From contig NC_014121.1 in the NCBI RefSeq assembly GCF_000025565.1, positions 1,178,001 through 1,242,000 on the forward strand: a stretch of DNA of 64,000 nt, in the 5' to 3' direction. The notes beneath the pieces are model-generated. The model had not been told where the DNA came from and did no database searches. It saw nothing but the letters and a program-made list of their open reading frames with translations. Within the stretch, counting starts at the first letter, position 1; each line of letters opens with the position of its first letter. The translations under genes were made by a program, and so were the position numbers. Positions 1-10,349 of the stretch are shown one piece after another. This DNA comes from Enterobacter cloacae subsp. cloacae ATCC 13047. Its GTDB lineage: Bacteria > Pseudomonadota > Gammaproteobacteria > Enterobacterales > Enterobacteriaceae.

Positions 1-177
1 GAGCGGCTAAAAAAACTGTCGTTACCCTGTGCCCCGAACGAACGGCTTCGCATCAGCGTGGGGGTTGCGCCATGGGGAACACAGTTTGCCCACTACCGCG
101 AATGGTTAAAAGCGGCAGATATCGCGCTTTATAAAGCCAAAAATGCCGGACGCGGACGTACCGAGGTGGCCGCCTGA
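1..177 (+). CDS. dgcC: Diguanylate cyclase DgcC (AdrA), C-terminal end only
   Basis: An open frame runs in from the left edge and ends at a TGA at 175-177, giving 58 codons. The peptide has the typical end of a GGDEF domain: ISVGVAP, then ADIALYKAKNAGR. The closest match I recognise is the C-terminus of E. coli DgcC/AdrA, the membrane diguanylate cyclase that makes c-di-GMP for cellulose production, and dgcC also sits beside proC in E. coli. The active-site GGDEF motif and membrane part lie outside the window. It converges on proC with only 17 bp between the stops, and no terminator is visible there. Confidence 0.85.
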   Translation, partial: ERLKKLSLPCAPNERLRISVGVAPWGTQFAHYREWLKAADIALYKAKNAGRGRTEVAA

Positions 178-194
178 CATCCGGCTTAGTTTGG

Positions 195-1004
195 TCAGGA
201 CTTACTCAGCTTCTCTGACTTTTCCATGCATTTCGCCATCGCTTCAATGACCGCCGCACGGAACCCGCGCTCTTCCAGCACCCGCACCGCTTCGATGGTG
301 GTACCGCCAGGCGAGCAGACCATATCTTTCAGTTCCCCTGGATGCTTACCGGTTTCCAGCACCATTTTGGCTGAGCCCATCACCGCCTGTGCGGCAAATT
401 TATAGGCCTGCGCACGTGGCATACCGCCAAGCACCGCAGCATCCGCCATCGCTTCCAGGAACATGAAGACATACGCAGGAGCAGAGCCACTCACGCCCAC
501 AACCGGATGGATCATCGATTCGGCAATCACTTCCGCTTCGCCGAAGCAGCGGAAAATGTTCAGCACATCGGCCACATCTTCCGTGGTCACCAGCGCGTTA
601 GGGGTGATGGAGGTCATCCCGGCGTTGACCAGCGAAGGGGTATTGGGCATTGCGCGAACAATTTTACGGTCATGACCCAGTGCACGGGCCAGCTGATCGA
701 GCGTCACGCCTGCGGCAATCGACACCACCAGCGTGTCTTTATTCAGGCTGGAGGTGATCTCGCTCAGGACTTTGATCATGATATTCGGTTTAACCGCCCC
801 AAAGACGATATCGGCGACCTGGGCCACTTCCTGCGCGCTTTCGGCTGCGTTAATACCATACTCATCACGTAACGCCGCGACTTTATCCGGTGATGGTGTA
901 TAGACCCAAATCTGACCCGGCAGGACCTGCCCGCTGGCGATCAGGCCACCCAGGATGGCTTTGCCCATGTTACCGCAGCCAATAAACCCGATTTTCTTAT
1001 CCAT
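195..1004 (-). CDS. proC: Pyrroline-5-carboxylate reductase
   Basis: ProC carries out the last step of proline synthesis, NAD(P)H-dependent reduction of 1-pyrroline-5-carboxylate to proline, in the cytoplasm. The 269-residue protein matches E. coli ProC along its whole length. The N-terminal Rossmann motif GCGNMG is at residues 9-14, and the C-terminal family signature MVCSPGGTTIEA is intact. The ATG at 1002-1004 is preferred because it gives the family start MDKKIGF and lies 7 nt after GGAG. An in-frame GTG immediately upstream would add one residue. It is monocistronic and divergent from yaiI. Confidence 0.97.
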   Translation of the reverse strand: MDKKIGFIGCGNMGKAILGGLIASGQVLPGQIWVYTPSPDKVAALRDEYGINAAESAQEVAQVADIVFGAVKPNIMIKVLSEITSSLNKDTLVVSIAAGVTLDQLARALGHDRKIVRAMPNTPSLVNAGMTSITPNALVTTEDVADVLNIFRCFGEAEVIAESMIHPVVGVSGSAPAYVFMFLEAMADAAVLGGMPRAQAYKFAAQAVMGSAKMVLETGKHPGELKDMVCSPGGTTIEAVRVLEERGFRAAVIEAMAKCMEKSEKLSKS

Positions 1005-1100
1005 CACGTTTCTCCGTCGTTATGCGTTGTTTTCTCTGATTGATAGCTTAACAACGAAATGCAGGCGACAATAGTCGCCAGTATCAATAGGGGAGACATT

Positions 1101-1562
1101 ATGGCGATTTGGGTTGATGCGGACGCATGTCCGAATGTGATTAAAGAGATTTTGTTCCGCGCTGCCGAGCGTGTTCAGATGCCGCTTACGCTGGTGGCAA
1201 ACCAGAATATCCGCGTACCGCCTTCCCGATTCATTCGTGCGTTGCGGGTTCCTGCCGGTTTTGATGTGGCGGATAACGAGATCGTACGGCTGTGCAGCGC
1301 GGAAGATCTGGTGATCACGGCGGATATTCCTTTGGCCGCAGAGGTACTGGAAAAGGGCGCCGCAGCGCTGAACCCGCGCGGGGAGCGTTACTCACCAGCA
1401 ACCATCCGGGAAAAACTGACCATGCGCGATTTCATGGATACGCTTCGCGCCAGCGGTGTGCAGACCGGCGGGCCAGATAGTTTATCTCAACGTGACCGCC
1501 AGCAGTTTGCCGCAGAGCTGGATAAGTGGCTGCTGGAAGTGAAACGTCGCACTGCTAAATGA
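1101..1562 (+). CDS. yaiI: UPF0178 family protein YaiI
   Basis: A 153-residue protein of the YaiI/YqxD (UPF0178, DUF188) family. The start [12 protein letters not shown] is the conserved acidic motif of this PIN-like/NYN-related fold, and a second conserved patch TADIPLA follows near residue 75. No biochemical function is established, although the fold suggests a nuclease. The ATG at 1101 is chosen because GGGGAGA sits just upstream and it gives the same N-terminus as E. coli. An earlier in-frame ATG at 1059 would add 14 unconserved residues. The stop codon overlaps a Fur-box-like sequence that precedes aroL. Confidence 0.92.
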   Translation: MAIWVDADACPNVIKEILFRAAERVQMPLTLVANQNIRVPPSRFIRALRVPAGFDVADNEIVRLCSAEDLVITADIPLAAEVLEKGAAALNPRGERYSPATIREKLTMRDFMDTLRASGVQTGGPDSLSQRDRQQFAAELDKWLLEVKRRTAK

Positions 1563-1573
1563 TAATCATTGTC
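1555..1573. promoter_or_regulatory. Fur-box-like palindrome upstream of aroL
   Basis: Positions 1555-1573 match the 19-bp Fur consensus GATAATGATAATCATTATC at 15 of 19 positions, with an uninterrupted 13-base match at 1558-1570. It spans the yaiI stop codon and lies about 130 bp before aroL. Iron control would make sense because shikimate kinase feeds chorismate to siderophore synthesis, but that is inference. AT-rich chance matches remain possible. Confidence 0.4.
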
Positions 1574-1648
1574 AATATGTGGTACAGTATGGCAGTGACA
1601 GGGTTGTCATTCCGTACCGCTTTGCAGTAAAGTAAACGCAACATCTTC

Positions 1649-1666
1649 TGCAATTATATCTTTACA
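1649..1666. promoter_or_regulatory. Probable TyrR box of aroL
   Basis: The 18-bp site reads TGCAAT-N6-TTTACA, matching the TyrR box TGTAAA-N6-TTTACA at 10 of 12 specified bases. It ends 38 bp before the aroL ATG. In E. coli the aroL-yaiA-aroM operon is repressed by TyrR (with TrpR), so a box here is expected. A weaker partner around 1623-1640 is too degenerate to call. Confidence 0.6.
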
Positions 1667-1704
1667 CTCTTCAGCCATCCGGCATCAAGGGGAAACACCT
1701 GGTT

Positions 1705-2229
1705 ATGACCCAACCCATCTTTTTAGTTGGCCCCCGCGGCTGTGGGAAAACCACCGTTGGCCTGGAGCTGGCGCGTGCCTGTCAACGTCATTTTGTTGAT
1801 ACCGACCACTGGCTGCAGACGCAGGCCGGACAAACCATCGCGGATATCGTCGAAAAAGAGGGCTGGGAGAGCTTTCGCAGCCGTGAAACGGCCGCGCTGG
1901 AAGCGGTAACGGCACCCGATGCGGTGATTGCCACAGGTGGCGGAATTATTCTGGCGGAATATAACCGCCGCTATATGCGTGAAAAAGGGATAGTGATTTA
2001 TCTCTGTGCGCCCGTGGCTGCGCTGGTGGGGCGTCTGGAAGCGTTTCCGGAAGAGGGGCAACGCCCTGCGCTAACCTCCAGACCGCTCAGCGAAGAGGTG
2101 AGCGAAGTGCTGGCGGAGCGCGATGCGTTATACCGCGAAGCGGCACATCACGTAGTGGATGCTTCCGCGTCGCCCGAAGAGGTTGTGATTCAGATTATTA
2201 CCGCCCTGCGTTTGGCTTGTGCCAGCTAA
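1705..2229 (+). CDS. aroL: Shikimate kinase II
   Basis: AroL phosphorylates shikimate with ATP in the common aromatic pathway leading to chorismate. The 174-residue length equals E. coli AroL. The P-loop GPRGCGKTT is at residues 9-17, the shikimate-binding segment VDTDHW follows near residue 31, and ATGGGI marks the glycine-rich substrate loop around residue 79. Start ATG at 1705 gives MTQPIFL, as in the family. First gene of an aroL-yaiA-aroM cluster, with a TyrR-type box and a Fur-box-like sequence upstream. Confidence 0.97.
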   Translation: MTQPIFLVGPRGCGKTTVGLELARACQRHFVDTDHWLQTQAGQTIADIVEKEGWESFRSRETAALEAVTAPDAVIATGGGIILAEYNRRYMREKGIVIYLCAPVAALVGRLEAFPEEGQRPALTSRPLSEEVSEVLAERDALYREAAHHVVDASASPEEVVIQIITALRLACAS

Positions 2230-2273
2230 CCGCCGTCTATACTTATAGCTCTGACATAAAAAAAGGATGAGCT

Positions 2274-2465
2274 ATGCCAACCAGACCTCCCTATCCGCGT
2301 GAAGCACGTATTGTTACCGTTGAAAAAGGCAATGGCGATCAAACCGTGACCTGGTATCAACTGCGTGCCGATCACCCTAAACCCGACTCTCTCATCAGTG
2401 AACATGAGACTGAACAGGAAGCGCTGGATGCGAAACGGCGCTACGAAGATCCCGATAAGTCATAA
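2274..2465 (+). CDS. yaiA: Small conserved protein YaiA
   Basis: A 63-residue protein that begins [11 protein letters not shown] and ends YEDPDKS, matching E. coli YaiA in length and sequence. Its function is unknown. It is cotranscribed with aroL and aroM in E. coli. Here it starts 44 bp after aroL behind AAAGGATGAG, a good ribosome-binding site. The peptide is hydrophilic and has no membrane segment or signal peptide. Confidence 0.92.
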   Translation: MPTRPPYPREARIVTVEKGNGDQTVTWYQLRADHPKPDSLISEHETEQEALDAKRRYEDPDKS

Positions 2466-2570
2466 ATGTTTTCCTAAACGCTCCAATACCGTGCCTGAAT
2501 CACACTTTTTACTCATCGCTAATGTTAAGCAGGAGTTAATATTTAGTTATTACAGGTAGCTCCGTTACCG

Positions 2571-2608
2571 GCAGGTGATCTTTACATTTCGGGATGGAGA
2601 TCACCTGC
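2571..2608. repeat. 11-bp inverted repeat between yaiA and aroM
   Basis: GCAGGTGATCT at 2571-2581 is exactly complementary to 2598-2608, with a 16-nt loop. It lies in the 238-bp yaiA-aroM gap, about 95 bp before aroM. No T-run follows, so it is not a standard intrinsic terminator. It could be an RNA stability or processing hairpin, or a protein-binding dyad. Confidence 0.6.
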
Positions 2609-2703
2609 TACGCTTGGTGCTGTTTTGTTGAAAAAACGAACTGTGCAGCGTAGTGAGCCTGTACCTGTGTAATAAGTTTTTGTAGTAATGGAAGGCGAAG
2701 ACG

Positions 2704-3381
2704 ATGAAGGCAACGTTGGCGATCATCACTATTGGTGTGGTCCCTGTAAGCGAAGTGTTACCGCTCTTAACCGAGCATGTATCTGAACAACAGATCACGC
2801 ATCTCAGCCTGCTGGGGAAGATGAGCCGGGAAGAGGTCATGGAGGACTACGCTGTAGAGGCGGGGGAGGATCCCCTGGCGACGTTATTAAGCGACGGTAA
2901 ACTGGCGCATGTTTCACGACAGAAAATTGAGCGCTCGCTGCAGGCAGTAATAGAAGTGCTCGATAATCAAGAGTATGACGTAATTTTGCTGATGAGTACT
3001 GCTCCCATTAAGGGACTCATGGCGCGTAATGCGATTTTACTCGAGCCGATGCGAATCATTCCGCCGCTGGTGGCATCCATTGTGGACGGACACCAGGTGG
3101 GGGTGATTGTGCCCATTGAGGAACTCATGGACAACCAGGAAGCAAAATGGCACGTGCTTGAAAAAACGCCCCTGTATGCGCTGGCCAATCCCTTCTGGGA
3201 CAGTGAGGCCAAACTCATTGCGGCCGGGAAGGAGCTACTGGAGCGCGGGGCTGATGTATTGATCCTCGACTGCCTGGGGTTCCACCAGCATCACCGCGAT
3301 CTACTGCAAAAAGCGCTGGATGTGCCGGTACTGTTGTCGAACGTTCTGATGGCGCGTCTGGCCTCAGAACTCCTTACCTGA
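2704..3381 (+). CDS. aroM: AroM family protein
   Basis: A 225-residue protein equal in length to E. coli AroM, a conserved protein of unknown activity encoded with aroL. The sequence resembles the Asp/Glu/hydantoin racemase fold: a repeated pattern of short strands ending in VPVS, VIVPI and LDCLGFH. No signal peptide or membrane segment is visible. The start ATG lies downstream of GGAAGGCGAAG. A 238-bp gap with an inverted repeat separates it from yaiA, so it may be expressed partly independently. Confidence 0.9.
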   Translation: MKATLAIITIGVVPVSEVLPLLTEHVSEQQITHLSLLGKMSREEVMEDYAVEAGEDPLATLLSDGKLAHVSRQKIERSLQAVIEVLDNQEYDVILLMSTAPIKGLMARNAILLEPMRIIPPLVASIVDGHQVGVIVPIEELMDNQEAKWHVLEKTPLYALANPFWDSEAKLIAAGKELLERGADVLILDCLGFHQHHRDLLQKALDVPVLLSNVLMARLASELLT

Positions 3382-3390
3382 TGATTTTGC

Positions 3391-3408
3391 GTGACAGGTC
3401 ATGAGCAT

Positions 3409-3420
<12 letters not shown>
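3391..3420 (+). promoter_or_regulatory. Probable sigma-70 promoter of ppnP
   Basis: GTGACA (-35, 3391-3396) and TATAGT (-10, 3415-3420) each match the consensus at 5 of 6 positions with an 18-bp spacer. The predicted transcript would start about 25 bp before the ppnP ATG. Confidence 0.5.
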
Positions 3421-3740
<320 letters not shown>

Positions 3741-3747
3741 TCTTCTT

Positions 3748-3770
3748 CCCTCTCCCCGTTGGGGAGAGGG
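3748..3770. repeat. CCCTCTCCC-type palindromic repeat, copy 1
   Basis: CCCTCTCCCC, loop GTT, GGGGAGAGGG: a perfect 10-bp stem, followed by the tail TCAGGTTGAG. It lies between the convergent ppnP and rdgC stops and is one of four copies in this window. It can fold as a hairpin, but there is no T-run, so any terminator role would be weak. Confidence 0.8.
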
Positions 3771-3786
3771 TCAGGTTGAGACGAAA

Positions 3787-4701
3787 TTATCTCTGCGCTT
3801 CGCCGCCGAGGCCTTCTACCAGATTTTGAATCAACGCGGCCAGCTCGCCGGTCATCAGGATAAAGTCCGCATCAAAGCGCTGGGCGTAATCTTCACGATC
3901 GATATCTTCGTTCTGATCGCGCAGTTCATCGCAGAACTTCAGGCGCTTAACAGAGCCATCGTCACACATCACAAACTGAATACGCTGCTGCCAGTCGAGC
4001 GCCAGTTTAGTGACCACTTTGCCTGCTTCAATGTGGACGGCGATCTCATCGCTCACCAGATCCTGCTTTTTCGCACGAATGACACCGCCATCCTCAAGCA
4101 GGGCTTTCAGTTCGGCTTCATCGAGGATCTGGAACCCTTGCGCCGCCGTGCCGCTGCGAACCCATTCGGTCAGGGTTAACTCGATAGGCGTTTCCAGCGC
4201 CAGTGGAACCACCGGCAAAGAGCCGATGCTCTTACGCAGCAGGGCCAGCGTATCTTCCGCTTTTTTGGCGCTGGCGCAGTCCACCATGATCAGCCCGTTG
4301 ACGGTATCGATCCACATCATGGTCTGGCTGAAGCGGCTAAACGCGCGCGGCAGCAGGGAGTGCAACACTTCGTCTTTCAGGGAATCTTTTTCGGTCTTTT
4401 TCAGCTTGCGGCCCTGTTCGGCTTCAAGCTTAAAAATTTTCGCTTCCAGCGCCTGCTTCACCACCGGCGTGGGCAGGATTTTCTCTTCTTTACGGGCGCA
4501 AACGATGATTTGACCCGTGCTGCTGGCGTGGGTCAGGGCATCGCTTTGTGAACCCATTGGCGGAACCCAACCGGTTTTTGCCATATCCTGGCTTCCGCAA
4601 GGGGAAAAGGTATAAGCGGCTAACTGTTTTTCCATCTCTTCTGCACGCAGCGAAACGTCGCGGCTGAGACGGTAAACCATCAAATTTTTGAACCACAGCA
4701 T
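3787..4701 (-). CDS. rdgC: Recombination-associated protein RdgC
   Basis: RdgC is a nucleoid-associated DNA-binding protein that forms a ring dimer and can inhibit RecA-driven recombination. The 304-residue protein closely follows E. coli RdgC (303) from [11 protein letters not shown] to GLGGEAQR. The ATG at 4699-4701 is chosen to match this conserved N-terminus; an in-frame start 12 bp upstream would add MEII. The ribosome-binding site is weak (GTGGAAA). It is divergent from mak with about 120 bp between starts and convergent with ppnP across a palindromic repeat. Confidence 0.96.
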   Translation of the reverse strand: MLWFKNLMVYRLSRDVSLRAEEMEKQLAAYTFSPCGSQDMAKTGWVPPMGSQSDALTHASSTGQIIVCARKEEKILPTPVVKQALEAKIFKLEAEQGRKLKKTEKDSLKDEVLHSLLPRAFSRFSQTMMWIDTVNGLIMVDCASAKKAEDTLALLRKSIGSLPVVPLALETPIELTLTEWVRSGTAAQGFQILDEAELKALLEDGGVIRAKKQDLVSDEIAVHIEAGKVVTKLALDWQQRIQFVMCDDGSVKRLKFCDELRDQNEDIDREDYAQRFDADFILMTGELAALIQNLVEGLGGEAQR

Positions 4702-4824
4702 GATAATTTCCACGGCCTTGTCGTTAAATCAGCGGGCATGATAACGAATTGTCGCATCGCTTGCATTGCTAATCGGGAAGCGTGCTTCTACTGTGTTGAT
4801 AATCAAAATAATGAGGAGAGTCTT

Positions 4825-5730
4825 GTGCGTATTGGGATTGATTTGGGCGGCACCAAAACTGAAGTTATCGCACTGAGCGAGCAGGGGGAGCAGCTTTTCC
4901 GTCACCGCCTGCCCACGCCGCGCGACGATTATCACCAGACTATCGAGACGATTGCCCGGCTGGTTGAGATGGCAGAGCAGGCGACAGGACAGACCGGCTC
5001 CGTCGGGATGGGCATTCCCGGGTCCATTTCGCCTTATACCGGGGTGGTGAAAAACGCCAACTCCACCTGGCTCAATGGCCAGCCTTTTGATAAAGATTTG
5101 AGCGCGCGTCTGCAGCGTGAGGTGCGTCTGGCAAATGATGCGAACTGTCTGGCGGTATCAGAGGCGATTGACGGTGCGGCGGCCGGTGCCCAGACCGTTT
5201 TTGCTGTCATCATCGGTACCGGCTGCGGGGCCGGTGTGACGTTCGGCGGGCGTGCGCATATTGGCGGTAACGGTACGGCAGGCGAGTGGGGACATAACCC
5301 ATTGCCATGGATGGATGAAGACGAACTTAAATACCGTACTGAAGTACCGTGCTACTGTGGAAAACAGGGCTGTATTGAGACGTTTATCTCTGGCACCGGT
5401 TTTGCCACCGATTACCACCGCCTGAGCGGTCAGCCGCTTAAGGGTAACGAGATCATGCGTCTGGTTGAGGAGCAGGATCCCGTAGCGGAACTGGCGTTGA
5501 GCCGCTACGAAATGCGCCTGGCGAAATCGCTGGCGCATGTGGTGAACATTCTCGATCCTGATGTGATTGTGCTGGGCGGTGGGATGAGCAACGTCGACCG
5601 GCTGTACGCGACGGTGCCTGCTCTCGTCAAACAGTGGGTCTTCGGCGGCGAGTGTGAAACCCCAATCCGCAAAGCCGTCCACGGTGACTCCAGCGGCGTG
5701 CGCGGCGCAGCGTGGTTATGGCCGGAATAA
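4825..5730 (+). CDS. mak: Fructokinase (mannokinase), ROK family
   Basis: Mak phosphorylates fructose and mannose with ATP in the cytoplasm. The 301-residue ROK-family protein has the phosphate-binding motif DLGGTKTE at residues 6-13, the GTGCGAG segment near residue 132, and the ROK zinc-binding CYCGKQGC near residue 176. The start is the GTG at 4825, directly after GAGGAGAG and matching the E. coli N-terminus; the open frame extends 29 codons further upstream without conservation. A terminator follows. In E. coli araJ lies next; here sbcC follows directly. Confidence 0.95.
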   Translation: MRIGIDLGGTKTEVIALSEQGEQLFRHRLPTPRDDYHQTIETIARLVEMAEQATGQTGSVGMGIPGSISPYTGVVKNANSTWLNGQPFDKDLSARLQREVRLANDANCLAVSEAIDGAAAGAQTVFAVIIGTGCGAGVTFGGRAHIGGNGTAGEWGHNPLPWMDEDELKYRTEVPCYCGKQGCIETFISGTGFATDYHRLSGQPLKGNEIMRLVEEQDPVAELALSRYEMRLAKSLAHVVNILDPDVIVLGGGMSNVDRLYATVPALVKQWVFGGECETPIRKAVHGDSSGVRGAAWLWPE

Positions 5731-5740
5731 AAGCAAAACA

Positions 5741-5762
5741 GCAACGCACGTTGCGGTTTTTT
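5741..5762 (+). terminator. Intrinsic terminator of mak
   Basis: GCAACG, loop CA, CGTTGC, with flanking AAAAC/GTTTT pairing and six Ts at 5757-5762. It starts 10 bp after the mak stop. Confidence 0.8.
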
Positions 5763-5771
5763 ATGTTTGTA

Positions 5772-5804
5772 CCCTCTCCCTGTGGGAGAGGGCCAGGGTG
5801 AGGG
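5772..5804. repeat. CCCTCTCCC-type palindromic repeat, copy 2
   Basis: CCCTCTCCC, TGT, GGGAGAGGG (9-bp stem), followed by the asymmetric tail CCAGGGTGAGGG. It lies between convergent mak and sbcC. The tail is the reverse complement of the one preceding copy 4, so the element has a defined orientation. Confidence 0.8.
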
Positions 5805-5828
5805 CACCAGACCGCGCCGATCCGCCTT

Positions 5829-8800
5829 TCACTGCACCGCAAACTCCTTATCCAGTCTGCTATACCCCAGTCCATTAATCTTCTTCACTTTGATTTGCAC
5901 CGGAATACGCTCCTTCATAGCCTCGACGTGGCTTATCACGCCGATGGTTTTCCCGGTGGCATTCAGCGCGTCGAGCGCATCCAGCGCGGTGTCCAGCGTC
6001 TCGCTGTCGAGCGTGCCGAAACCTTCATCCAGGAACAGCGAATCGATTCGCGTTTTGTGGCTCACCAGGTCAGAAAGTGCCAGCGCCAGCGCCAGACTGA
6101 CGAGGAAGCTTTCGCCGCCAGAAAGCGTGCGGGTATCGCGTACGGCATCGGCCTGCCAGGTATCAACCACCTCCAGCTCCAGTGCGTCGCTGACTTTACG
6201 CTGCAGAAGATAGCGCCCGTGCAGGCGGTTAAGCTGCTGGTTAGCGAGCCAGACCAGATTATCCAGCGTCAGACCTTGGGCGAATTTACGGAACTTGTCG
6301 CCGGTGCTGGAGCCTATCAGCGCATTCAGATAACCCCAGTCCTCGGCCAGACGTGAGGCCTCGTCAATTTGCTGCATCAGCGCCAGCTGGTGCTGGCGGT
6401 TATCGCTATCCTGCTTAAGCTGCTGGCGGATCTCCCCCTGATGAGTGGTGTTCTCGCGAAGCTGCTGCGCCAACTGCTGTAGCTGCACATGCAGGGTTTG
6501 CGCGTCGGCGTCCAGCCCTTCCGGTTGTTGGTGCTGGTGGGCCTGTAGCTGCTGTTCAGCCTGCCCGCTAAGCGCGATTGCCTGCTGAAGCTGGCTCTCC
6601 AGCGTCTGCTTGCGTTGTTCAAGACGGTGGATGGTCTCCTCATCCAGCAGCGCGGCGAGAAAGGCCTCGCGATCGGCGAAGCAGCTTGCCGCCAGCGCGG
6701 TGGCAAATTGCGCTGTGGCGTGCTGTAGCCGCTCGCTTTCCAGACTCTCCTGCTGCTGCAGGGTGGCAAGCTGGCTTTGCAGGGACAGGCATTCGTCGTG
6801 GATCTCGCGCCAGTTCTCAGGAATGGCCGGTTCTGCCTCGGTGTCATCGCCTGCCGGAAGCGTGTCGAGCAGCGGTTTCAGGGTATTAATGCGCTCCTGA
6901 ATCGCAGCATACTGCGTCTGTTTTTCCTGCCACAGGTTGAATTCCGTCTCCCGGGCGTACAGCCAGGCGGTCTCTTCCCCCTCTTCAGGAACATGCAGCG
7001 ACAGCGCGAGCAGGGCGTTTTCCAGTGCCTGACGCGTTGCCGACAGCTGCTGCTGGTACTGACGCTCCTGCGCTTGCTGTTCGTTAAGCTGGTTTTGCAG
7101 CGTCAGGCGCTGGCTGAGCTGATAGAGCTGACGTTCGTACTGTTCCTGTTCGTTCATCCATGGGGCGATATCTTCCTGAATATTCAACGAGATATTCAGG
7201 TCTGCACAGACCTCCTGCCACTCTTTAGTGAGTGCTTGCTCTTCCTGAGAGAGCGTCTGCGCTTCGTCTGTTGCTCGCTGGATCTGCTGTGTCAGGGCAT
7301 TGACCTGTCCCAGCACCAGCAGACCCTCCTCTTTAAGCGCGGCAACCTCTTTTTCCAGCGCGTCCCGGCGTCGCTGGTTATCGGTGAGTTCAAGCGCCTG
7401 ATACGTCTCAATGGCGGGATGTTCACTGGAGCCGCACAGTGGGCAGGGTTTTCCGGCCTCAAGCTGCGAGCGATAGCTTTCCAGCTTTTTGATCGTCGCT
7501 TCGCTTTCACACAATGCTTTCAAATCGACATAGTGCTGGTTTTTTTCTTTGTACTGCTGGCGGCGCAGCGTCAGCGTTTCATTGAGTTTTACCTGCTCGG
7601 ACTGCGCTTTTTGCCGGGTATCCGCGTTCTCTTGCAGCCGTTTTTGCAGCGGCTGATAGCGGGCATGAAGCGAGGTCAGGCGCTGGCGTAAAGGGCGTGA
7701 CCGGGACTGTTGCTCCATTGCCGCTGCCACGTCATCCGCCGTCAGCGTCAGGGGGTTTTCCGGCATCCCGGCGAGCTTCTGACGTAATTCAGCAATACGG
7801 GCTGCAAGCGTGGCAATCTGATGTTTATCGCGGTTCAACTGCGCAAAATGGGCGCGCCAGCCAGCAATCTCCTGGCCCCACACGCGGTAACGTTCATGCT
7901 CCGCCAGCCATGTGGCCTGGATCGTAAGGTCACTCTGCAATTGCGCATGGGTACGCAGCGCCGTATGACGGATGCGTGAGCGCTGCGCGGCTTTGGCCTG
8001 TAAGCGAGTATTTACTTCGACAATGCGCTGCTTTGTCTGCGCGAGGCGCGTGGTTTGTTCTTGCTGGCTATCCCACAGGGGGCGAAGCTGGGCGGCGGGC
8101 TGCGCAAGCTGGAGCTTGGCCAGCTCAGGCGCGGCGTCGGTCAGCGCCTGCTGCGCCTGCTGTTGCAGGAGCATGACCCGCTGCTGCTCGCGAATTAGCT
8201 CGTCGTTGCGCGTCAGCCACTGAAAATCGCGCTGTTGGTTCTGCTGCTGAGTCAGCAGGGTTTTCTCTTCGTCAGTAAGTGCCTGCAAACTCTGCTGTAA
8301 CTGCTGCTGTTGCGCTTCGCTCAGTAACACCACGCCTGCGGCCTGCGCCTCGCACATCTCAAGCGCGTTACGGGCGGCCTTATGTTTCTCGAACACCATC
8401 GCTGAGATCTGACCGTAGATCTCGGTGCCGGTCAGCTCTTCCAGCAGTTCGGCGCGATCGCCCGGTTTAGCGTTGAGGAAGGCGGCAAACTGCCCCTGGG
8501 AGAGCAACATTGAACGGGTAAAACGGCTATAATCCAGCCCGGTGAGCGCGGCGGTTTGCTCCAGTTTGTCCGTCACTTTATCGGCCAGAATTTTACCGTC
8601 TTCACAACGCGCCAGTTCGACGCGCGGTGCCTGCAGGTTTCCGTCTGGTTGATTGCGCGCGCGGTTCTGGCTCCAGAACGCACGATACGCTATGCCTTTT
8701 ACCTCAAACTCCACCTCGGCCAGACACTCGGCGGTATCGCGGGTCATCAGGTCGTTTTGTGCCTGGGAGACTTTTTGCAGACGCGGTGTTTCGTGGTAAA

Positions 8801-8960
8801 GGGCCAGACAGATGGCGTCGAGCAGGGTCGTTTTCCCGGCACCGGTCGCGCCGGTAATGGCGAACAGCCCGTTGCTGGCAAACGGCTCGGCGGTAAAGTC
8901 AATTTTCCACTCGCCCTTAAGGGAGTTGAGGTTTTTCAGACGCAGGCTCAGAATTTTCAT
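5829..8960 (-). CDS. sbcC: Nuclease SbcCD, ATPase subunit SbcC
   Basis: SbcC is the Rad50-like ATPase of the SbcCD nuclease, which cuts DNA hairpins and processes double-strand ends. The 1043-residue protein (E. coli 1048) has Walker [10 protein letters not shown] at residues 37-45, two long glutamine-rich coiled coils, and the zinc-hook CPLC at residues 506-509. The C-terminal ABC signature LSGGESF and Walker B/D-loop [16 protein letters not shown] follow. Its ATG overlaps the sbcD stop (ATGA), so the two are translationally coupled. It converges on mak across a repeat. Confidence 0.97.
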   Translation of the reverse strand: MKILSLRLKNLNSLKGEWKIDFTAEPFASNGLFAITGATGAGKTTLLDAICLALYHETPRLQKVSQAQNDLMTRDTAECLAEVEFEVKGIAYRAFWSQNRARNQPDGNLQAPRVELARCEDGKILADKVTDKLEQTAALTGLDYSRFTRSMLLSQGQFAAFLNAKPGDRAELLEELTGTEIYGQISAMVFEKHKAARNALEMCEAQAAGVVLLSEAQQQQLQQSLQALTDEEKTLLTQQQNQQRDFQWLTRNDELIREQQRVMLLQQQAQQALTDAAPELAKLQLAQPAAQLRPLWDSQQEQTTRLAQTKQRIVEVNTRLQAKAAQRSRIRHTALRTHAQLQSDLTIQATWLAEHERYRVWGQEIAGWRAHFAQLNRDKHQIATLAARIAELRQKLAGMPENPLTLTADDVAAAMEQQSRSRPLRQRLTSLHARYQPLQKRLQENADTRQKAQSEQVKLNETLTLRRQQYKEKNQHYVDLKALCESEATIKKLESYRSQLEAGKPCPLCGSSEHPAIETYQALELTDNQRRRDALEKEVAALKEEGLLVLGQVNALTQQIQRATDEAQTLSQEEQALTKEWQEVCADLNISLNIQEDIAPWMNEQEQYERQLYQLSQRLTLQNQLNEQQAQERQYQQQLSATRQALENALLALSLHVPEEGEETAWLYARETEFNLWQEKQTQYAAIQERINTLKPLLDTLPAGDDTEAEPAIPENWREIHDECLSLQSQLATLQQQESLESERLQHATAQFATALAASCFADREAFLAALLDEETIHRLEQRKQTLESQLQQAIALSGQAEQQLQAHQHQQPEGLDADAQTLHVQLQQLAQQLRENTTHQGEIRQQLKQDSDNRQHQLALMQQIDEASRLAEDWGYLNALIGSSTGDKFRKFAQGLTLDNLVWLANQQLNRLHGRYLLQRKVSDALELEVVDTWQADAVRDTRTLSGGESFLVSLALALALSDLVSHKTRIDSLFLDEGFGTLDSETLDTALDALDALNATGKTIGVISHVEAMKERIPVQIKVKKINGLGYSRLDKEFAVQ

Positions 8961-10162
8961 GCGTTTTCTTCCTCATCGCTGAGCGCGTGCAGGGTATGAA
9001 GGAACAGCTCGTTAAGCCTTGCGCGCGTGGTGTCGTCAATCTCTTCCTGCGACAGTCGGCGTTCAAATACCTCTTCCACCCTCAGTTCGCTGAGCGTTTC
9101 ACGCTGTGCACCCAGCAGAATTTTCTCGCGCTGTTCGCGGCTGCGGCGAACCAGTAAGACCTCGACGGGCAGATCTTCCGTCAATGCCTGAATTTTACGC
9201 TGCATATCATGCAGGTAGCCGTCGGTCGTGATTTCAATATCCAGCCAGATGGGCGGATTTTGCTCGACACCGCGCCACTGCTCCAGCTGAGCGGTAATCG
9301 CCGCCAGATCGCCCTTCAGCACCGCCAGCGGTTGGGTGACGGGGACCTCCAGCGACTCCACGGCACTGAGTTTGCCCTCATTAAAACTCACCAGGTGCAC
9401 ACATTTGGCTTTGCCGGTCTCATCAAAACTGAGCGCAATGGGCGAGCCGCAGTAGCGAATGTGCTCGCAGCCGCCGATGACCTGCGCCCGGTGAATATGC
9501 CCGAGCGCGATATAATCCGCTGGCGGGAAATTTTGCGCCGGGAAGGCGTCCAGCGTACCAATATAGATGTCACGCACCGCGTCACTTTTACTGGCGCCGA
9601 CGGTAGTAAGATGCCCGGTGGCAATCACCGGAATGGCCTGTTCGCCGCGCAGGGCGCAGGCATCCGTATGTTGCTGGTGATAATAGTCCGTGATGCTCTG
9701 CAACAGATGCTGCTGCTTTTCCCCGCCGGACATCCCCGCCTGGCTTTGCACGATATCGCGTGGGCGCAGGAAGGGCACCGGACACAGCACCGCTCCCGGT
9801 GTACCGTCACGTTTTTTCAGGATCTGCGGAGCATGACCGGCGCTGGCTACCACGGTCGTGTTAAGGAAGGCCAGGATATCGCGGGATTCATTCAGCGTTG
9901 CGACGGAGTCGTGGTTACCGGCGACAATCACCAGATGACAGCCGGTTTGTTGCAGATTTACCACGAAGCGGTTGTAGAGCTCACGCGCATAGCTTGGCGG
10001 CGAACCGGTATCGAAAATGTCACCCGCAACAATAATCGCGTCCACCTCGTGCGATCGGGCCGTGTCCAGCAGCCAGTTCAGGAACGCTTCATGCTCCGCT
10101 GCCCGGCTTTTGCTGTAAAAGTTTTGACCCAGATGCCAGTCCGAGGTGTGTAATATGCGCAT
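8957..10162 (-). CDS. sbcD: Nuclease SbcCD, nuclease subunit SbcD
   Basis: SbcD is the Mre11-like metallophosphoesterase of SbcCD. The 401-residue protein (E. coli 400) shows the metal-binding motifs in order: TSDWHLG (residues 6-12), [15 protein letters not shown], and the histidine motifs GHLT and GHIH. It is first in the sbcDC operon, with a 4-bp overlap into sbcC. It is divergent from phoB across about 190 bp that carry the Pho box. Confidence 0.97.
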   Translation of the reverse strand: MRILHTSDWHLGQNFYSKSRAAEHEAFLNWLLDTARSHEVDAIIVAGDIFDTGSPPSYARELYNRFVVNLQQTGCHLVIVAGNHDSVATLNESRDILAFLNTTVVASAGHAPQILKKRDGTPGAVLCPVPFLRPRDIVQSQAGMSGGEKQQHLLQSITDYYHQQHTDACALRGEQAIPVIATGHLTTVGASKSDAVRDIYIGTLDAFPAQNFPPADYIALGHIHRAQVIGGCEHIRYCGSPIALSFDETGKAKCVHLVSFNEGKLSAVESLEVPVTQPLAVLKGDLAAITAQLEQWRGVEQNPPIWLDIEITTDGYLHDMQRKIQALTEDLPVEVLLVRRSREQREKILLGAQRETLSELRVEEVFERRLSQEEIDDTTRARLNELFLHTLHALSDEEENA

Positions 10163-10265
10163 AGCGAATCCGTGGCAAAAAAAGGGAATGGGGATTATAA
10201 ACTTTCAGAAGCTGGAAAATAACCGCTGTAATAAAACAACAGTTTGCCATTTTACGTGGTACTGT

Positions 10266-10287
10266 TTTTCATAAATCTGTCATAAAT
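10266..10287 (+). promoter_or_regulatory. Pho box of phoBR
   Basis: Two direct 11-bp repeats, TTTTCATAAAT and CTGTCATAAAT, with a third imperfect CTGACGCATAAT immediately after. This matches the PhoB half-site pattern CTGTCAT-N4 and is almost identical to the E. coli phoB promoter, which PhoB-P activates. It lies about 60 bp before the phoB ATG. Confidence 0.85.
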
Positions 10288-10349
10288 CTGACGCATAATG
10301 ACGCCGCATTACAAACTTGTAACTTAAATAAGATAAGACAGGGCAAAGT

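Noticed and set aside
1572..1588. TGTCAATATGTGGTACA as a second TyrR box before aroL
   Set aside because: The spacing between the outer TGT and ACA is 11 rather than 12 bases and the inner bases do not match.
4738..4824. A longer Mak start at the upstream ATG
   Set aside because: The extra 29 residues are unconserved and cysteine-rich, and the GTG at 4825 has a strong ribosome-binding site and the family N-terminus.
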